Shown here one piece after another: positions 36,391-50,600 of a stretch of 64,000 nucleotides of DNA. Each line of letters opens with the position of its first letter. Within the stretch, counting starts at the first letter, position 1. Below the pieces are notes generated by a model. It was not told where the DNA came from and did not search any database. It saw nothing but the letters and a program-made list of their open reading frames with translations. A program made the translations under genes and the position numbers. Source of the DNA: Colletes latitarsis (Eukaryota; Arthropoda; Insecta; Hymenoptera; Colletidae); the NCBI RefSeq assembly GCF_051014445.1, contig NW_027488370.1, forward strand, positions 4,960,001 through 5,024,000, written 5' to 3'.

Positions 36391-39300
36391 CAGATCCTGG
36401 CCTTTTTCATGCTTGGACCACGCAGTAATGTGGTATCACACTGAAACAGTCAATTAAACCTGGTTGCGATTAATTTTTTGGAGGATAACGCTGGTTTGAC
36501 TTAGATCCGGTACTTGCAACCATCTGGCTCATACTTTCGCATTTCTCGCATACTTGGTGACCAGATCCTGGCCTTTTTCTGGCATGGACCAAGTAGTAAT
36601 GTGGGACCACACTCAGACAGTCAATTAAACCTGGTTGCGATTAATATTTTAGAGGATAACGCCGGTTATGTCTGGTTTAGGTCTGGGATTTGCCCACATC
36701 TGGCACGTACTTTCGCATTTTTCGCATACTTGTTGGCCAGATCCTGGGCTTTTTCTGGTTTGGATAATGTAGTAATGTGGTACCACACCGAAACAGTCAA
36801 TTAAACCTGGTTGCGATTAATATTTTAGAGGATAACGCCGGTTATGTCTCGGTTAGTTCTGGGATTTGCCCTCATCTGGCTAGTACTTTCGCATTTCTCG
36901 CTTACTTGTTGGCCAGATACTGGGCTTTTTCTGGTTTGGATCACGTAGTTATGTGGTACCACACTGAAACAGTCAATAAATCTGGTTCCGATTAGTATTT
37001 CAGAGGATAACACTGGTTATGTCTGGGTTAGTTCTGGTATTTGCAAACATATGTCACATACTTTCGCGTTTTTCGCATACTTCTTGGCCAGATCCAGGGT
37101 TCTTTCTGGTTTGGATCCCGTAATAATGACGCTCCACACCGAAAGAGTCAATTAAACCTGGTTGTGATTAATATTTTGCAGGATAACGCTGGTTATGTCT
37201 GGGTTAGTTCTGGTATTTGCAATCATCTGTCTCATACGTTCGCAATTTTAGCATACTTGTTAGCCAGATCCCGGGCTTTTTCTGGTTTGGATCACGTAGT
37301 AATGTGGTACCACACTGAAACAGTCAATAAAAGCTGGTTCCGATTAGTATTTTAGAGGATAACGCTGGTTATGTCTGGTTTAGTTCTGGTATTTGCAATC
37401 ATCTGGCTCGTACCTTCGCATTTTTCGCCTACTTGTTGGCAAGATCCTGGGCTTTTCCTGGTTTGGATCACGTAGTAATGCGGTACCACACCGTAACAGT
37501 CAATTAAACCTGGTTGCGATTAATATGTTGGAGGATAACGCCGGTTATGTCACGGTTAGGTCAGGGATTTGCCGTCATCTGGCTCGTATTTTCGCATTTT
37601 TCGCATACTTGTTGGCCAGATACTTGCCTTTTCCTGGTTTGGATCACGTAGTAATGCGGTACCACACTGAAACAGTCAATTAAACCTGGTTGTGATTAAT
37701 ATTTTAGAGGATAACGCTGGTTATGTCTGGTTTAGTTCTGGTAGTTGCAATCATCTGGCTCGTACCTTCGCATTTTTCGCCTACTTGTTGGCAAGATCCT
37801 GGGCTTTTTCATGCTTGCACCACGTAGTAATGTGGTACCACACTGAAACAGTCAAATAAACATGGTTCCGATTAATATTTTACAGGATAACGCCGGCTAT
37901 GTTTGGGTTAGGTCTGGTATTTGCCCTCATCTGGCTCATACTTTCGCGGTTTTCGCATACATCTTGGCAAGATCCTGGCCTTTTTCTGGTTTGGATCACG
38001 TAGTAATGCGGTGCCACACCGAAACAGTCAATTAAACCTGGTTGCGATTAATATTCTAGAGGATAACGCCGGTTATGTCTGGGTTAGGTCTGGGATTTAC
38101 CCTCATCTGTCTCGTACTTTCGCATTTTTCGCATACTTGTTGGCCAGATCCTGGGTTTTTTCTGGTTTAGATCATGTAGTAATGTGGTTCCAAACCGAAA
38201 CAGTCAATTAAACCTGGATGCGATTAATATTTCAGAGGATAACGCTGCTTATGTCTGGTTTAGTTCTGGTATTTGCAATCATCTGGCTCGTACCTTCGCA
38301 TTTTTCGCCTACTTGTTGGCAGGATCCTGGGCTTTTTCATGCTTGGATCACGTAGTAATGCGGTACCACACCGAAACAGTCAATTAAACCTGGTTGCGAT
38401 TAATTTTTTGGAGGATAACGCTGGTTATGTCTGGGTTAGGTCTGGGATTTTCCCTCATTTGGCTCGTAATTTCGCATTTTTCGCATACTTGTGGGCCAGA
38501 TCCTGGCGTTTTTCATGCTTGGACCACGCAGTAATGTGGTATCACACTGTAACAGTCAATTAAACCTGGTTGCGATTAATTTTTTGGAGGATAACGCTGG
38601 TTTGACTTAGCTCCGGTACTTGCAACCATCTGGCTCATACTTTCGCATTTCTCGCATACTTGGTGACCAGATCCTGGCCTTTTTCTGGCTTGGACCAAGT
38701 AGTAATGTGGGACCACACTCAGACAGTCAATTAAACCTGGTTGCGATTAATATTTTAGAGGATAACGCCGGTTATGTCTGGTTTAGGTCTGGGATTTGCC
38801 CACATCTGGCACGTACTTTCGCATTTTTCGCATACTTGTAGGCCAGATCCTGGCCTTTTTCTGGTTTGGATAACGTAGTAATGTGGTACCACACCGAAAC
38901 AGTCAATTAAACCTGGTTGCGATTAATATTTTACAGGATAACGCCGGTTATGTCTCGGTTAGTTCTGGGATTTGCCGTCATCTGGCTCGAATTTTCGCAT
39001 TTCTCGCATACTTGTTGGCCAGATCCTGGGCTTTTTCTGGTTTGGATCACGTAGTAATGTGGTACCACACTGAAACAGTCAATTAAAGCTGGTTCCGAAT
39101 AGTATTTTAGAGGATAACGCTGGTTATGTCTGGTTTAGTTCTGGTATTTGCAATCATCTGGCTCGTACCTTCGCATTTTTCGCCTACTTGTTGTCAAGAT
39201 CCTGGGCTTTTTCATGCTTGGACCACGTAGTAATGTGGTACCACACTGAAACAGTCAAATAAACCTGGTTCCGATTAATATTTTACAGGATAACGCCGGC

Positions 39301-39544
39301 TATGTCACGGTTAGATCTGGGATTTTCCCTCATCTGGCTCGTACCTTCGCATTTTTCGCCTATTTGTTGGCATGATCCTGGGCTTTTTCTGGTTTGGACC
39401 ACGTAGTAATGTGGTACCACACTGAAACAGTCAAATAAACCTGGCTCCGATCAATATTTTACAGGATAACGCCGGCTATGTCTGGGTTAGGTCTGGTATT
39501 TGCCATAATCTGGCTCGTACTTTCGCATTTTTCGCTTACTTGTT

Positions 39545-39559
39545 GGCCAGATCCTGGCC
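39545..39559. other. GGCCAG-ATC-CTGGCC inverted repeat (example of dyad 2)
   Basis: Two perfect 6-bp arms surround a 3-bp centre, about 39.5 bp (centre to centre) before the KpnI palindrome of the same repeat. Monomers reading CCTGGGC keep five of the six pairs. Monomers reading GGCAAGATCC weaken it further, and diverged-family monomers reading GAACGGATCC or GGCTAGATCC lose it. Confidence 0.8.
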
Positions 39560-39586
39560 TTTTTCTGGTTTGGATCACGTAGTAAT

Positions 39587-39596
39587 GTGGTACCAC
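39587..39596. other. 10-bp palindrome GTGGTACCAC (example of dyad 1)
   Basis: This is a perfect 10-bp palindrome containing a KpnI site, present once per monomer in a large share of the array; the previous one here is at 39411-39420, exactly 176 bp upstream. Variants are GCGGTACCAC, GTGGTTCCAC and GTGGTAACAC. It is kept in most monomers of the diverged family, unlike dyad 2. A palindrome can bind a dimeric protein or extrude a small hairpin; neither is shown here. Confidence 0.85.
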
Positions 39597-42500
39597 ACTG
39601 AGACAGTCAATAAAATCTTGTTCCGGTTAGTATTTTAGAGGATAACGCCGGTTATGTCACGGTAAGGTCTGGGATTTGCCGTCATCTTGCTCGTATTTTC
39701 GCATTTTTCTCATACCTGTGGCAAGATCCTGGGCTTTTTCTGGTTTAGATCAGGTAGTAATGCGGTACCACACCGTAACAGTCAGTTAAACCTGGTTCCG
39801 AATATAGTATTTTAGAAGATAATGCAGGTTACGTCTGGGTTAGTTCTGGTATTTGCAATCATCAGGCTCATACTTTCGCGTTTTTCGCACACTTCTTGGC
39901 CAGATCCTGGGTTTTTTCTGATTTGGATCCCGTAGTAATGACGTTCCATACCGAAACAGTCAAGTAAACCTGGTTGCGATTAATATTTTAGAGGATAACG
40001 CTGGTTATGTCTGGGTTAGGTCTGGTATTTGCCCCCCATCTGGCTCGTACCTTCGCATTTTTCGCCTACTTGTTGGCAAGATCCTGGGCTTTTTCATGCT
40101 TGGACCACGTAGTAATGTGGTATCACACTGAAACTGTCAATTAAACCTGGTTCCGATTAATATTTTACAGGATAACGCCGGCTATGTCTCGGTTAGGTCT
40201 GGGATTTTCCCTCATCTGGCTCGTACCATCGCATTTTTCGCCTATTTGTTGGCAAGATCCTGGGCTTTTTCTGGTTTGGACCATGTAGTAATGTGGTGCC
40301 ACACTGAAACAGTGAAAAAAACCTGGTTCCCATCAATATTTTACAGGATAACGCCGGCTATATCTGGGTTAGTTCTGGTATTTGCAATCATCTGGCTCAT
40401 ACTTTCGCGTTTTTCGCATACATCTTGGCAAGATCCTGGCCTTTTTCTGGTTTGGATCACGTAGTAATGCGGTACCACACCGAAACAGTCAATTAATCCT
40501 GGTTGCGATTAATATTTTAGAGCATAACGCCGGTTATGTCTCGGTTAGGTCTGGGATTTGCCCTCATCTGGCTAGTACTTTCGCATTTCTCGCATACTTT
40601 TTGGCCAGATCCTGGACTTTTTCTGGCTTGGGCCAAGTAGTAATGAGGGACCACACTCAGACAGTCAGTTAAACCTGGTTGCGATTAATATTTCAGAGGG
40701 TAGCGCCGGTTATTTCTCGGTTAGGTCTGGGATTTGCCCTCATCTGTCTCGTACTTTCGCATTTTCCGCATACCTTTTGGCCAGATCCTGGCCTTTTTCT
40801 GGTCTGTATCACGTAGTAATGCGGTACCGCGCCGAAACAGTAAATTAAACCTGGTTGCGATAAATATTTTAGAGGATAACGCTGGTTATGTCTGGTTTAG
40901 TTCTGGTATTTGCAATCATCTGGCTCGTACCTTCGCATTTTGCGCCTACTTGTTGGCAGGATCCTGGGCTTTTTCATGCTTGGATCACGTAGTAATGCGG
41001 TACCACACCGAAGCAGTCAATTAAACCTGGTGGCGATTAATATTTTAGAGGATAACGCCGGTTTTGTCTCGGTTAGGTCTGGGATTTTCGTTCATCAGGC
41101 TGGTAATTTCGCATTTTTCGCATACTTGTGGCAAGATCCTGGGCTTTTTCTGGTTTGGATCAGGTAGTAATGCGGTACCACACCGTAACAGTCAATTAAA
41201 CCTGGTTCAGAATAGTATTTTAGAGGATAATGCAGGTTCCGTCTGGGTTAGTTCTGGTATTTGCAATCATCTGGCTCATACCTTCGCGTTTTTCGCACAC
41301 TTGTTGGCCAGATCCTGGGTTTTTTCAGGTTTGGATCCCGTTGTAATGAGGTTCCATACCGAAACAGTCAATTAAACCTGGTGGCGATTAATAGTTTAGA
41401 GGAAAACGCCGGTTATGTCTCGGTTAGGTCTGGGATTTGCCCTCATCTGGCTAGTACTTTCGCATTTTTTGCATACTTGTTGGCCAGATCCTGGCCTTTA
41501 CTGGTTTGGATCACGTAGTAATGCGGTACCACACCGAAACAGCCAATAAAACCTGGATGCGATTAATATTTTAGAGGATAACGCCGGTTATGTCTGGGTT
41601 AGGTCTGGTATTTGCCCCTCATCTGGCTCGTACTTTCGCATTTTTCGCATACTTGTTCTTCAGATCCTGGGCGTTTTCTGGTTTGGATCACGCAGTAATG
41701 TGGTACTACACTGAAACAGTCAATACAAGCTGGTTCCGATTAGTATTTTAGAGGATAACGCTGGTTATGTCTGGTTTAGTTCTGGTATTTGCAATCATCT
41801 GGCTCGTACCTTCGCATTTTTCGCCTACTTGTGGCAAGATCCTGGGCTTTTTCTGGTTTGGATCAGTTAGTAATGCGGTACCACACCGAAACAGTCAATT
41901 AAACCTGGTTGCGATTAATATTTTAGACGATAACGCCGGTTATGTCACGGTCAGGTCTGGGATTTGCCGTCATCTGGCTCGAATTTTCGCATTTCTCGCA
42001 TACTTGTTGGCCAGATCCTGGGCTTTTTCTGGTTTGGATCACGTAGTAATGTGGTACCACACTGAAACAGTCAATTAAAGCTGGTTCCGAATAGTATTTT
42101 AGAGGATAACGCTGGTTATGTCTGGTTTAGTTCTGGTATTTGCAATCATCTGGCTCGTACCTTCGCATTTTTCGCCTACTTGTTGTCAAGATCCTGGGTT
42201 TTTTCTGGTTTGGATCCCGTAGTAATGAGGTTCCATACCGAAACAGTCAATTAAACCTGGTGGGGATTAATACTTTAGCGGATAACGCCGGTTATGTCTG
42301 GGTTAGGTCTGGGATTTGCCCTCATCTGGCTCGTACCTTCGCATTTCTCGCATACTTGTTGGCCAGATCCTGGGCTTTTTCTGGTTTAGATCACGTAGTA
42401 ATGTTGTTCCACACCGAAACAGTCAATTAAACCTGGTTGCGATTAATATTTTAGACGATAACGCCGGTTATGTCACGGTCAGGTCTGGGATTTGCCCACA

Positions 42501-44533
42501 TCTGGCTCGTACTTTCGCATTTTTCGCTTACTTGTTGGCCAGATCCTGGCCTTTTTCTGGTTTGGATCACGTAGTAATGTGGTACCACACTGAGACAGTC
42601 AATAAAATCTTGTTCCGGTTAGTATTTTAGAGGATAACGCCGGTTATGTCACGGTAAGGTCTGGGATTTGCCGTCATCTGGCCCGTATTTTCGCATTTTT
42701 CGCATACTTGTTGGCTAGATCCTGGCCTTTTTCTGGCTTGGACAACGTAGTAATGTGGTATCACACTGTAACTGTCAATAAAAGCTGGTTCCGATTAGTA
42801 TTTTAGAGGATAACGCTGGTTGTGTCTGGGTTAGTTCTGGTATTTGCAATCATCTGGCACATACTTTCGCGTTTTTGCATACTTCTTGGCCAGATCCAGG
42901 GTTCTTTCTGGTTTGGATACCGTAATAATGACGCTCCACACCGAAACAGTAAATTAAACCTGGTTGCGATTAATATTTTGGAGGATAACGCTGGTTATGT
43001 CTGGGTTAGTTCTGGTATTTGCAATCATCTGTCTCATACGTTCGCAATTATCGCATACTTGTTGGCCAGATCCCGGGCTTTTTCTGGTTTGGATCACGTA
43101 GTAATATGGTACCACACTAAAACAGTCAATTAAACCTGGTTGCGAGTAATATTTTGGAGGATAACGCCGGTTATGTCTCGGTTAGGTCTAGGATTTGACC
43201 TCATCTGGCTCATACTTTCGCATTTCTCGCATACTTGTTGGCCAGATCCAGGGCTTTTTCTGATTTGTATCCCGTCGTAATGTGGTTCCACACCGAAACA
43301 GTCAATTAAACCTGGTTGCGATTATTATTTTAGACGATAACGCCGGTTATGTCACGGCCAGGTCTGGGATTTGCCGTCATCTGGCACGAATTTTCGCATT
43401 TCTCGCCTACTTGTTGGCAAGATCCTGGGCTTTTTCATGCTTGGACCACGTAGTAATGTGATGCCACACTGAAACAGTCAAATAAACCTGGTTCCGATCC
43501 ATATTTTACAGGATAACGCCGGCTATGTCTGGGTTAGGTCTGGTATTTGCCATCATCTGGCTCGTACTTTCGCATTTTTCGCTTACTTGTTGGCCAGATT
43601 CTGGCCTTTTTCTGGTTTGGATCACGTAGTAATGTGGTACCACACTGAGACAGTCAATAAAATCTGGTTCCGGTTAGTATTTTAGAGGATAACGCCGGTT
43701 ATGTCACGGTAAGGTCTGGGATTTGCCGTCATCTGGCTCGTAATTTCGCATTTTTCGCATACTTGTTGGCCAGATCCTGGCCTTCTTCATGCTTGGACCA
43801 CGTTGTAATGTGGTACCACACTGAAACAGTCAAATAAACCTGGATCCGATTAGTATTTTAGAGGATAACGCTGGTTATGTCTGGTTTAGTTCTGGTATTT
43901 GCAATCATCTGGCTCGTACCTTCGCATTTTTCCCCTACTTGTGGCAAGATCCTGGGCTTTTTCTGGTTTAGATCACGTAGAAATGTGGTTCCACACCGAA
44001 ACAGTCAATTAAACCTGGTTGCGATTAATATTTTAGACGATAACGCCGGTTATGTCACGGTCAGGTCTGGGATTTGCCGTCATCTGGCACGAATTTTCGC
44101 ATTTCTCGCATACTTGTTGGCCAGATCCTGGGCTTTTTCTGGTGTCGATCACGTAGTAATGTGGTACCACACTGAAACAGGCAATAAAAGCTGGTTCCGA
44201 TTAGTATTTTACAGGATAACGCTGGTTATGTCTGGTTTAGTTCTGGTATTTGCAATCATCTGGCTCGTACCTTCGCATTTTTCGCCTACTTGTTGGCAAG
44301 ATCCTGGGATTTTTCATGCTTGGACCACGTAGTAATGTGGTGCCACACTGAAACAGTCAAATAAACCTGGTTCCGATCCATATTTTACAGGATAACGCCG
44401 GCTATGTCTGGGTTAGGTCTGGTATTTGCCATCATCTGGCTCGTACTTTCGCATTTTTCGCTTACTTGTTGGCAAGATCCTGGGCTTTTTCATGCTTGGA
44501 CCACGTAGTAATGTGGTACCACACTCAGACAGT

Positions 44534-47500
44534 CAATTAAACCTGGTTCAGAATAGCATTTTAGAGGATCATGCAGGTTACGTCTGGGTTAGTTCTGGTA
44601 TTTGGAATCATCTGGCTCATACTTTCGCGTTTTTCGCACACTTGTTGGCCAGATCCTGGGTTTTTTCTGGTTTGGATCCCGTAGTAATGAGGTTCCATAC
44701 CGAAACAGTCAATAAAACCTGGTGGGGATTAATATATTAGCGGATAACGCCGGTTATGTCTGGGTTAGGTCTGGGATTTGCCCTCATCTGGCTCGTACCT
44801 TCGCATTTCTCGCATACTTGTTGGCCAGATCCTGGGCTTTTTCTGGTTTAGATCACGTAGTAATGTTGTTCCACACCGAAACAGTCAATTAAACCTGGTT
44901 GCGATTAATATTTTAGACGATAACGCCGGTTATGTCACGGTCAGGTCTGGGGTTTGCCCACATCTGGCTCGTACTTTCGCATTTTTCGCATACTTGTTGG
45001 CCAGATCCTGGGCTTTTTCTGGTTTGGATAACGTAGTAATGTGGTACCACACCGAAACAGTCAATTAAACCTGGTTGCGATTAATAGCTTAGAGAATAAC
45101 GCCGGTTATGTCTCGGTTAGTTCTGGGATTTGCCCTCATCTGGCTAGTACTTTCGCATTTCTCGCATACTTGTTTGCCAGATCCTGGGCTTTTTCTGGTT
45201 TGGATCACGTAGTAATGTGGTACCACACTGAAACAGTCAATAAAAGCTGGTTCCGATTAGTATTTTAGAGGTTAACGCTGATTGTGTCTGGGTTAGTTCT
45301 GGTATTTGCAATGATCTGGCACACACTTTCGCGTTTTTCGCATACTTCTTGGCCAGATCCAGGGTTCTTTCTGGTTTGGATCCCGTAATAATGACGCTCC
45401 ACACCGAAACAGTAAATTAAACCTGGTTGCGATTAATATTTTGGAGGATAACGCTGGTTATGTCTGGGTTAGTTCTGGTATTTGCAATCATCTGGCTAGT
45501 ACTTTCGCATTTCTCGCATACTTGTTGGCCAGATCCTGGGCTTTTTCTGGTGTCGATCACGTAGTAATGTGGTACCACACTGAAACAGGCAATAAAAGCT
45601 GGTTCCGATTAGTATTTTACAGGATAACGCTGGTTATGTCTGGTTTAGTTCTGGTATTTGCAATCATCTGGCTCGTACCTTCGCATTTTTCGCCTACTTG
45701 TTGGCAAGATCCTGGGATTTTTCATGCTTGGACCACGTAGTAATGTGGTGCCACACTGAAACAGTCAAATAAACCTGGTTCCGATCCATATTTTACAGGA
45801 TAACGCCGGCTATGTCTGGGTTAGGTCTGGTATTTGCCATCATCTGGCTCGTACTTTCGCATTTTTCGCTTACTTGTTGGCAAGATCCTGGGCTTTTTCA
45901 TGCTTGGACCACGTAGTAATGTGGTACCACACTCAGACAGTCAATTAAACATGGTTGCGATTAATATTTTAGAGGATAGCGCCTGTTATTTCTCGGTTAG
46001 GTCTGGGATTTGCCCTCATCTGTCTCGTACTTTCGCATTTTTCGCCTACTTGTTGGCAGGATCCTGGGCTTTTTCATGCCTGGATCACGTAGTAATGCGG
46101 AACCACACCGAAGCAGTCAATTAAACCTGGTGGCGATTAATATTTTAGAGGATAACGCCGGTTTTGTCTCGGTTAGGTCTGGGATTTTCCCTCATCTGGC
46201 TCGTAATTTCGCATTTTTCGCATACTTGTGGCAACATCCTGGGTTTTTTCTGGTTTGGATCAGGTAGTAATGCGGTACCAAACCGTAACAGTCAATTAAA
46301 CCTGGTTCAGAATAGCATTTTAGAGGATAATGCAGGTTACGTCTGGGTAATTTCTGGTATTTGCAATCATCTGGCTCATACTTTCGCGTTTTTCGCACAC
46401 TTGTTGGCCAGATCCTGGGTTTTTTCTGGTTTGGATCCCGTAGTAATGAGGTTCCATACCGGAACAGTCAATTAAACCAGGTGGTGATTAATATTTTAGA
46501 GGATAACGCCGGTTATGTCTCGGTTGGGTCTGGGATTTTCCCTCATCTGGCTCGTAATTTCGCATTTTTCGCATACTTGTGGGCCAGATCCTGGCCTTTT
46601 TCATGCTTGGACCGCGTAGTAATGTGGTACCACACTGAAACAGTCAAATAAACATGGTTCCGATTAATATTTTACAGGATAACGCCGGCTATGGCTGGGT
46701 TAGGTCTGGTATTTGCCCTCATCTGGCTCGTACTTTCGCATTTTTCGCATACTTGTTGGCCAGATCCTGGGCTTTTTCTGGTTTAGATCACGTAGTAATG
46801 TTGTTCCACACCGAAACAGTCAATTAAACCTGGTTCAGAATAGCATTTTAGAGGATAATGCAGGTTACGTCTGGGTAATTTCTGGTATTTGCAATCATCT
46901 GGCTCATACTTTCGCGTTTTTCGCACACTTGTTGGCCAGATCCTGGGTTTTTTCTGGTTTGGATCCCGTAGTAATGAGGTTCCATACCGGAACAGTCAAT
47001 TAAACCAGGTGGTGATTAATATTTTAGAGGATAACGCCGGTTATGTCTCGGTTGGGTCTGGGATTTTCCCTCATCTGGCTCGTAAATTCGCATTTTTCGC
47101 ATACTTGTGGGCCAGATCCTGGCCTTTTTCATGCTTGGACCGCGTAGTAATGTGGTACCACACTGAAACAGTCAAATAAACATGGTTCCGATTAATATTT
47201 TACAGGATAACGCCGGCTATGTCTGGGTTAGGTCTGGTATTTGCCCTCATCTGGCTCGTACTTTCGCATTTTTCGCATACTTGTTGGCCAGATCCTGGGC
47301 TTTTTCTGGTTTAGATCACGTAGTACTGTTGTTCCACACCGAAACAGTCAATTAAACCTGGTTCAGAATAGCATTTTAGAGGATAATGTAGGTTACGTCT
47401 GGGTAATTTCTGGTATTTGCAATCATCTGGCTCATACTTTCGCGTTTTTCGCACACTTGTTGGCCAGATCCTGGGTTTTTTCTGGTTTGGATCCCGTAGT

Positions 47501-47699
47501 AATGAGGTTCCATACCGGAACAGTCAATTAAACCAGGTGGTGATTAATATTTTAGAGGATAACGCCGGTTATGTCTCGGTTGGGTCTGGGATTTTCCCTC
47601 ATCTGGCTCGTAATTTCGCATTTTTCGCATACTTGTGGCAAGATCCTGGGCTTTTTCTGGTTTGGATCAGGTAGTAATGCGGTACCATACCGTAACAAT
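44534..47699. repeat. 18-monomer HOR unit, copy 1 (3,166 bp)
   Basis: Begins at CAATTAAACCTGGTTCAG followed by AATAGCATTTTAGAGGATCATG, and repeats at a constant 3,166 bp (18 x 176 minus 2). By eye about ten substitutions separate it from copy 2. The sequence just before 44,534 resembles the internal part of the unit at about 45.55-45.94 kb (offset 1,408 bp), not the unit's end, so the domain begins with an 8-monomer out-of-phase join. Confidence 0.92.
46301..47634. repeat. Nested 528-bp trimer, about 2.5 copies
   Basis: Trimer starts are at 46,301, 46,829 and 47,357 (CCTGGTTCAGAATAGC), each exactly 528 bp apart. The third copy ends where TGTGGGCCAGATCC gives way to TGTGGCAAGATCC. It lies wholly inside HOR copy 1. 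Confidence 0.88.
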
Positions 47700-50600
47700 C
47701 AATTAAACCTGGTTCAGAATAGCATTTTAGAGGATCATGCAGGTTACGTCTGGGTTAGTTCTGGTATTTGGAATCATCTGGCTCATACTTTCGCGTTTTT
47801 CGCACACTTGTTGGCCAGATCCTGGGTTTTTTCTGGTTTGGATCCCGTAGTAATGAGGTTCCATACCGAAACAGTCAATAAAACCTGGTGGGGATTAATA
47901 TATTAGCGGATAACGCCGGTTATGTCTGGGTTAGGTCTGGGATTTGCCCTCATCTGGCTCGTACCTTCGCATTTCTCGCATACTTGTTGGCCAGATCCTG
48001 GGCTTTTTCTGGTTTAGATCACGTAGTAATGTTGTTCCATACCGAAACAGTCAATTAAACCTGGTTGCGATTAATATTTTAGACGATAACGCCGGTTATG
48101 TCACGGTCAGGTCTGGGATTTGCCCACATCTGGCTCGTACTTTCGCATTTTTCGCATACTTGTTGGCCAGATCCTGGGCTTTTTCTGGTTTGGATAACGT
48201 AGTAATGTGGTACCACACCGAAACAGTCAATTAAACCTGGTTGCGATTAATAGCTTAGAGAATAACGCCGGTTATGTCTCGGTTAGTTCTGGGATTTGCC
48301 CTCATCTGGCTAGTACTTTCGCATTTCTCGCATACTTGTTTGCCAGATCCTGGGCTTTTTCTGGTTTGGATCACGTAGTAATGTGGTACCACACTGAAAC
48401 AGTCAATAAAAGCTGGTTCCGATTAGTATTTTAGAGGTTAACGCTGATTGTGTCTGGGTTAGTTCTGGTATTTGCAATGATCTGGCACATACTTTCGCGT
48501 TTTTCGCATACTTCTTGGCCAGATCCAGGGTTCTTTCTGGTTTGGATCCCGTAATAATGACGCTCCACACCGAAACAGTAAATTAAACCTGGTTGCGATT
48601 AATATTTTGGAGGATAACGCTGGTTATGTCTGGGTTAGTTCTGGTATTTGCAATCATCTGGCTAGTACTTTCGCATTTCTCGCATACTTGTTGGCCAGAT
48701 CCTGGGCTTTTTCTGGTGTCGATCACGTAGTAATGTGGTACCACACTGAAACAGGCAATAAAAGCTGGTTCCGATTAGTATTTTACAGGATAACGCTGGT
48801 TATGTCTGGTTTAGTTCTGGTATTTGCAATCATCTGGCTCGTACCTTCGCATTTTTCGCCTACTTGTTGGCAAGATCCTGGGATTTTTCATGCTTGGACC
48901 ACGTAGTAATGTGGTGCCACACTGAAACAGTCAAATAAACCTGGTTCCGATCCATATTTTACAGGATAACGCCGGCTATGTCTGGGTTAGGTCTGGTATT
49001 TGCCATCATCTGGCTCGTACTTTCGCATTTTTCGCTTACTTGTTGGCAAGATCCTGGGCTTTTTCATGCTTGGACCACGTAGTAATGTGGTACCACACTC
49101 AGACAGTCAATTAAACATGGTTGCGATTAATATTTTAGAGGATAGCGCCTGTTATTTCTCGGTTAGGTCTGGGATTTGCCCTCATCTGTCTCGTACTTTC
49201 GCATTTTTCGCCTACTTGTTGGCAGGATCCTGGGCTTTTTCATGCCTGGATCACGTAGTAATGCGGTACCACACCGAAGCAGTCAATTAAACCTAGTGGC
49301 GATTAATATTTTAGAGGATAACGCCGGTTTTGTCTCGGTTAGGTCTGGGATTTTCCCTCATCTGGCTCGTAATTTCGCATTTTTCGCATACTTGTGGCAA
49401 CATCCTGGGTTTTTTCTGGTTTGGATCAGGTAGTAATGCGGTACCACACCGTAACAGTCAATTAAACCTGGTTCAGAATAGCATTTTAGAGGATAATGCA
49501 GGTTACGTCTGGGTAATTTCTGGTATTTGCAATCATCTGGCTCATACTTTCGCGTTTTTCGCACACTTGTTGGCCAGATCCTGGGTTTTTTCTGGTTTGG
49601 ATCCCGTAGTAATGAGGTTCCATACCGGAACAGTCAATTAAACCAGGTGGTGATTAATATTTTAGAGGATAACGCCGGTTATGTCTCGGTTGGGTCTGGG
49701 ATTTTCCCTCATCTGGCTCGTAATTTCGCATTTTTCGCATACTTGTGGGCCAGATCCTGGCCTTTTTCATGCTTGGACCGCGTAGTAATGTGGTACCACA
49801 CTGAAACAGTCAAATAAACATGGTTCCGATTAATATTTTACAGGATAACGCCGGCTATGGCTGGGTTAGGTCTGGTATTTGCCCTCATCTGGCTCGTACT
49901 TTCGCATTTTTCGCATACTTGTTGGCCAGATCCTGGGCTTTTTCTGGTTTAGATCACGTAGTAATGTTGTTCCACACCGAAACAGTCAATTAAACCTGGT
50001 TCAGAATAGCATTTTAGAGGATAATGCAGGTTACGTCTGGGTAATTTCTGGTATTTGCAATCATCTGGCTCATACTTTCGCGTTTTTCGCACACTTGTTG
50101 GCCAGATCCTGGGTTTTTTCTGGTTTGGATCCCGTAGTAATGAGGTTCCATACCGGAACAGTCAATTAAACCAGGTGGTGATTAATATTTTAGAGGATAA
50201 CGCCGGTTATGTCTCGGTTGGGTCTGGGATTTTCCCTCATCTGGCTCGTAATTTCGCATTTTTCGCATACTTGTGGGCCAGATCCTGGCCTTTTTCATGC
50301 TTGGACCGCGTAGTAATGTGGTACCACACTGAAACAGTCAAATAAACATGGTTCCGATTAATATTTTACAGGATAACGCCGGCTATGTCTGGGTTAGGTC
50401 TGGTATTTGCCCTCATCTGGCTCGTACTTTCGCATTTTTCGCATACTTGTTGGCCAGATCCTGGGCTTTTTCTGGTTTAGATCACGTAGTAATGTTGTTC
50501 CACACCGAAACAGTCAATTAAACCTGGTTCAGAATAGCATTTTAGAGGATAATGCAGGTTACGTCTGGGTAATTTCTGGTATTTGCAATCATCTGGCTCA

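Larger units (their letters stand above)
36391..44533. repeat. Mixed canonical monomers with 12- and 17-monomer duplications
   Basis: About 46 monomers. 36,440-36,864 matches 38,546-38,970 at 2,106 bp and shares an unusual short deletion (GCTGGTTTGACTTAG). 39,000-39,190 and 39,530-39,700 match 41,993-42,183 and 42,523-42,693 at 2,993 bp (17 monomers plus 1 bp). A TA insertion occurs at CGAATATAGTATTT near 39,803 and a run of six C near 40,031. 42.8-43.1 kb resembles 51.6-51.9 kb. No gene. Confidence 0.8.

Noticed and set aside
39545..39565. Inverted repeat followed by T run as a bacterial terminator
   Set aside because: GGCCAGATCCTGGCC followed by TTTTTC looks like a hairpin plus U-tract, but it is one of hundreds of satellite copies with no upstream gene. 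The context is a eukaryotic tandem array.
43877..44332. The longest open frame I noticed, 151 codons
   Set aside because: It spans about 2.6 ordinary monomers. It is open only because one 175-bp monomer and a GGCAATAAAAGC variant shift the frame past the usual stops. Its peptide is the same repeat translated in successive frames.
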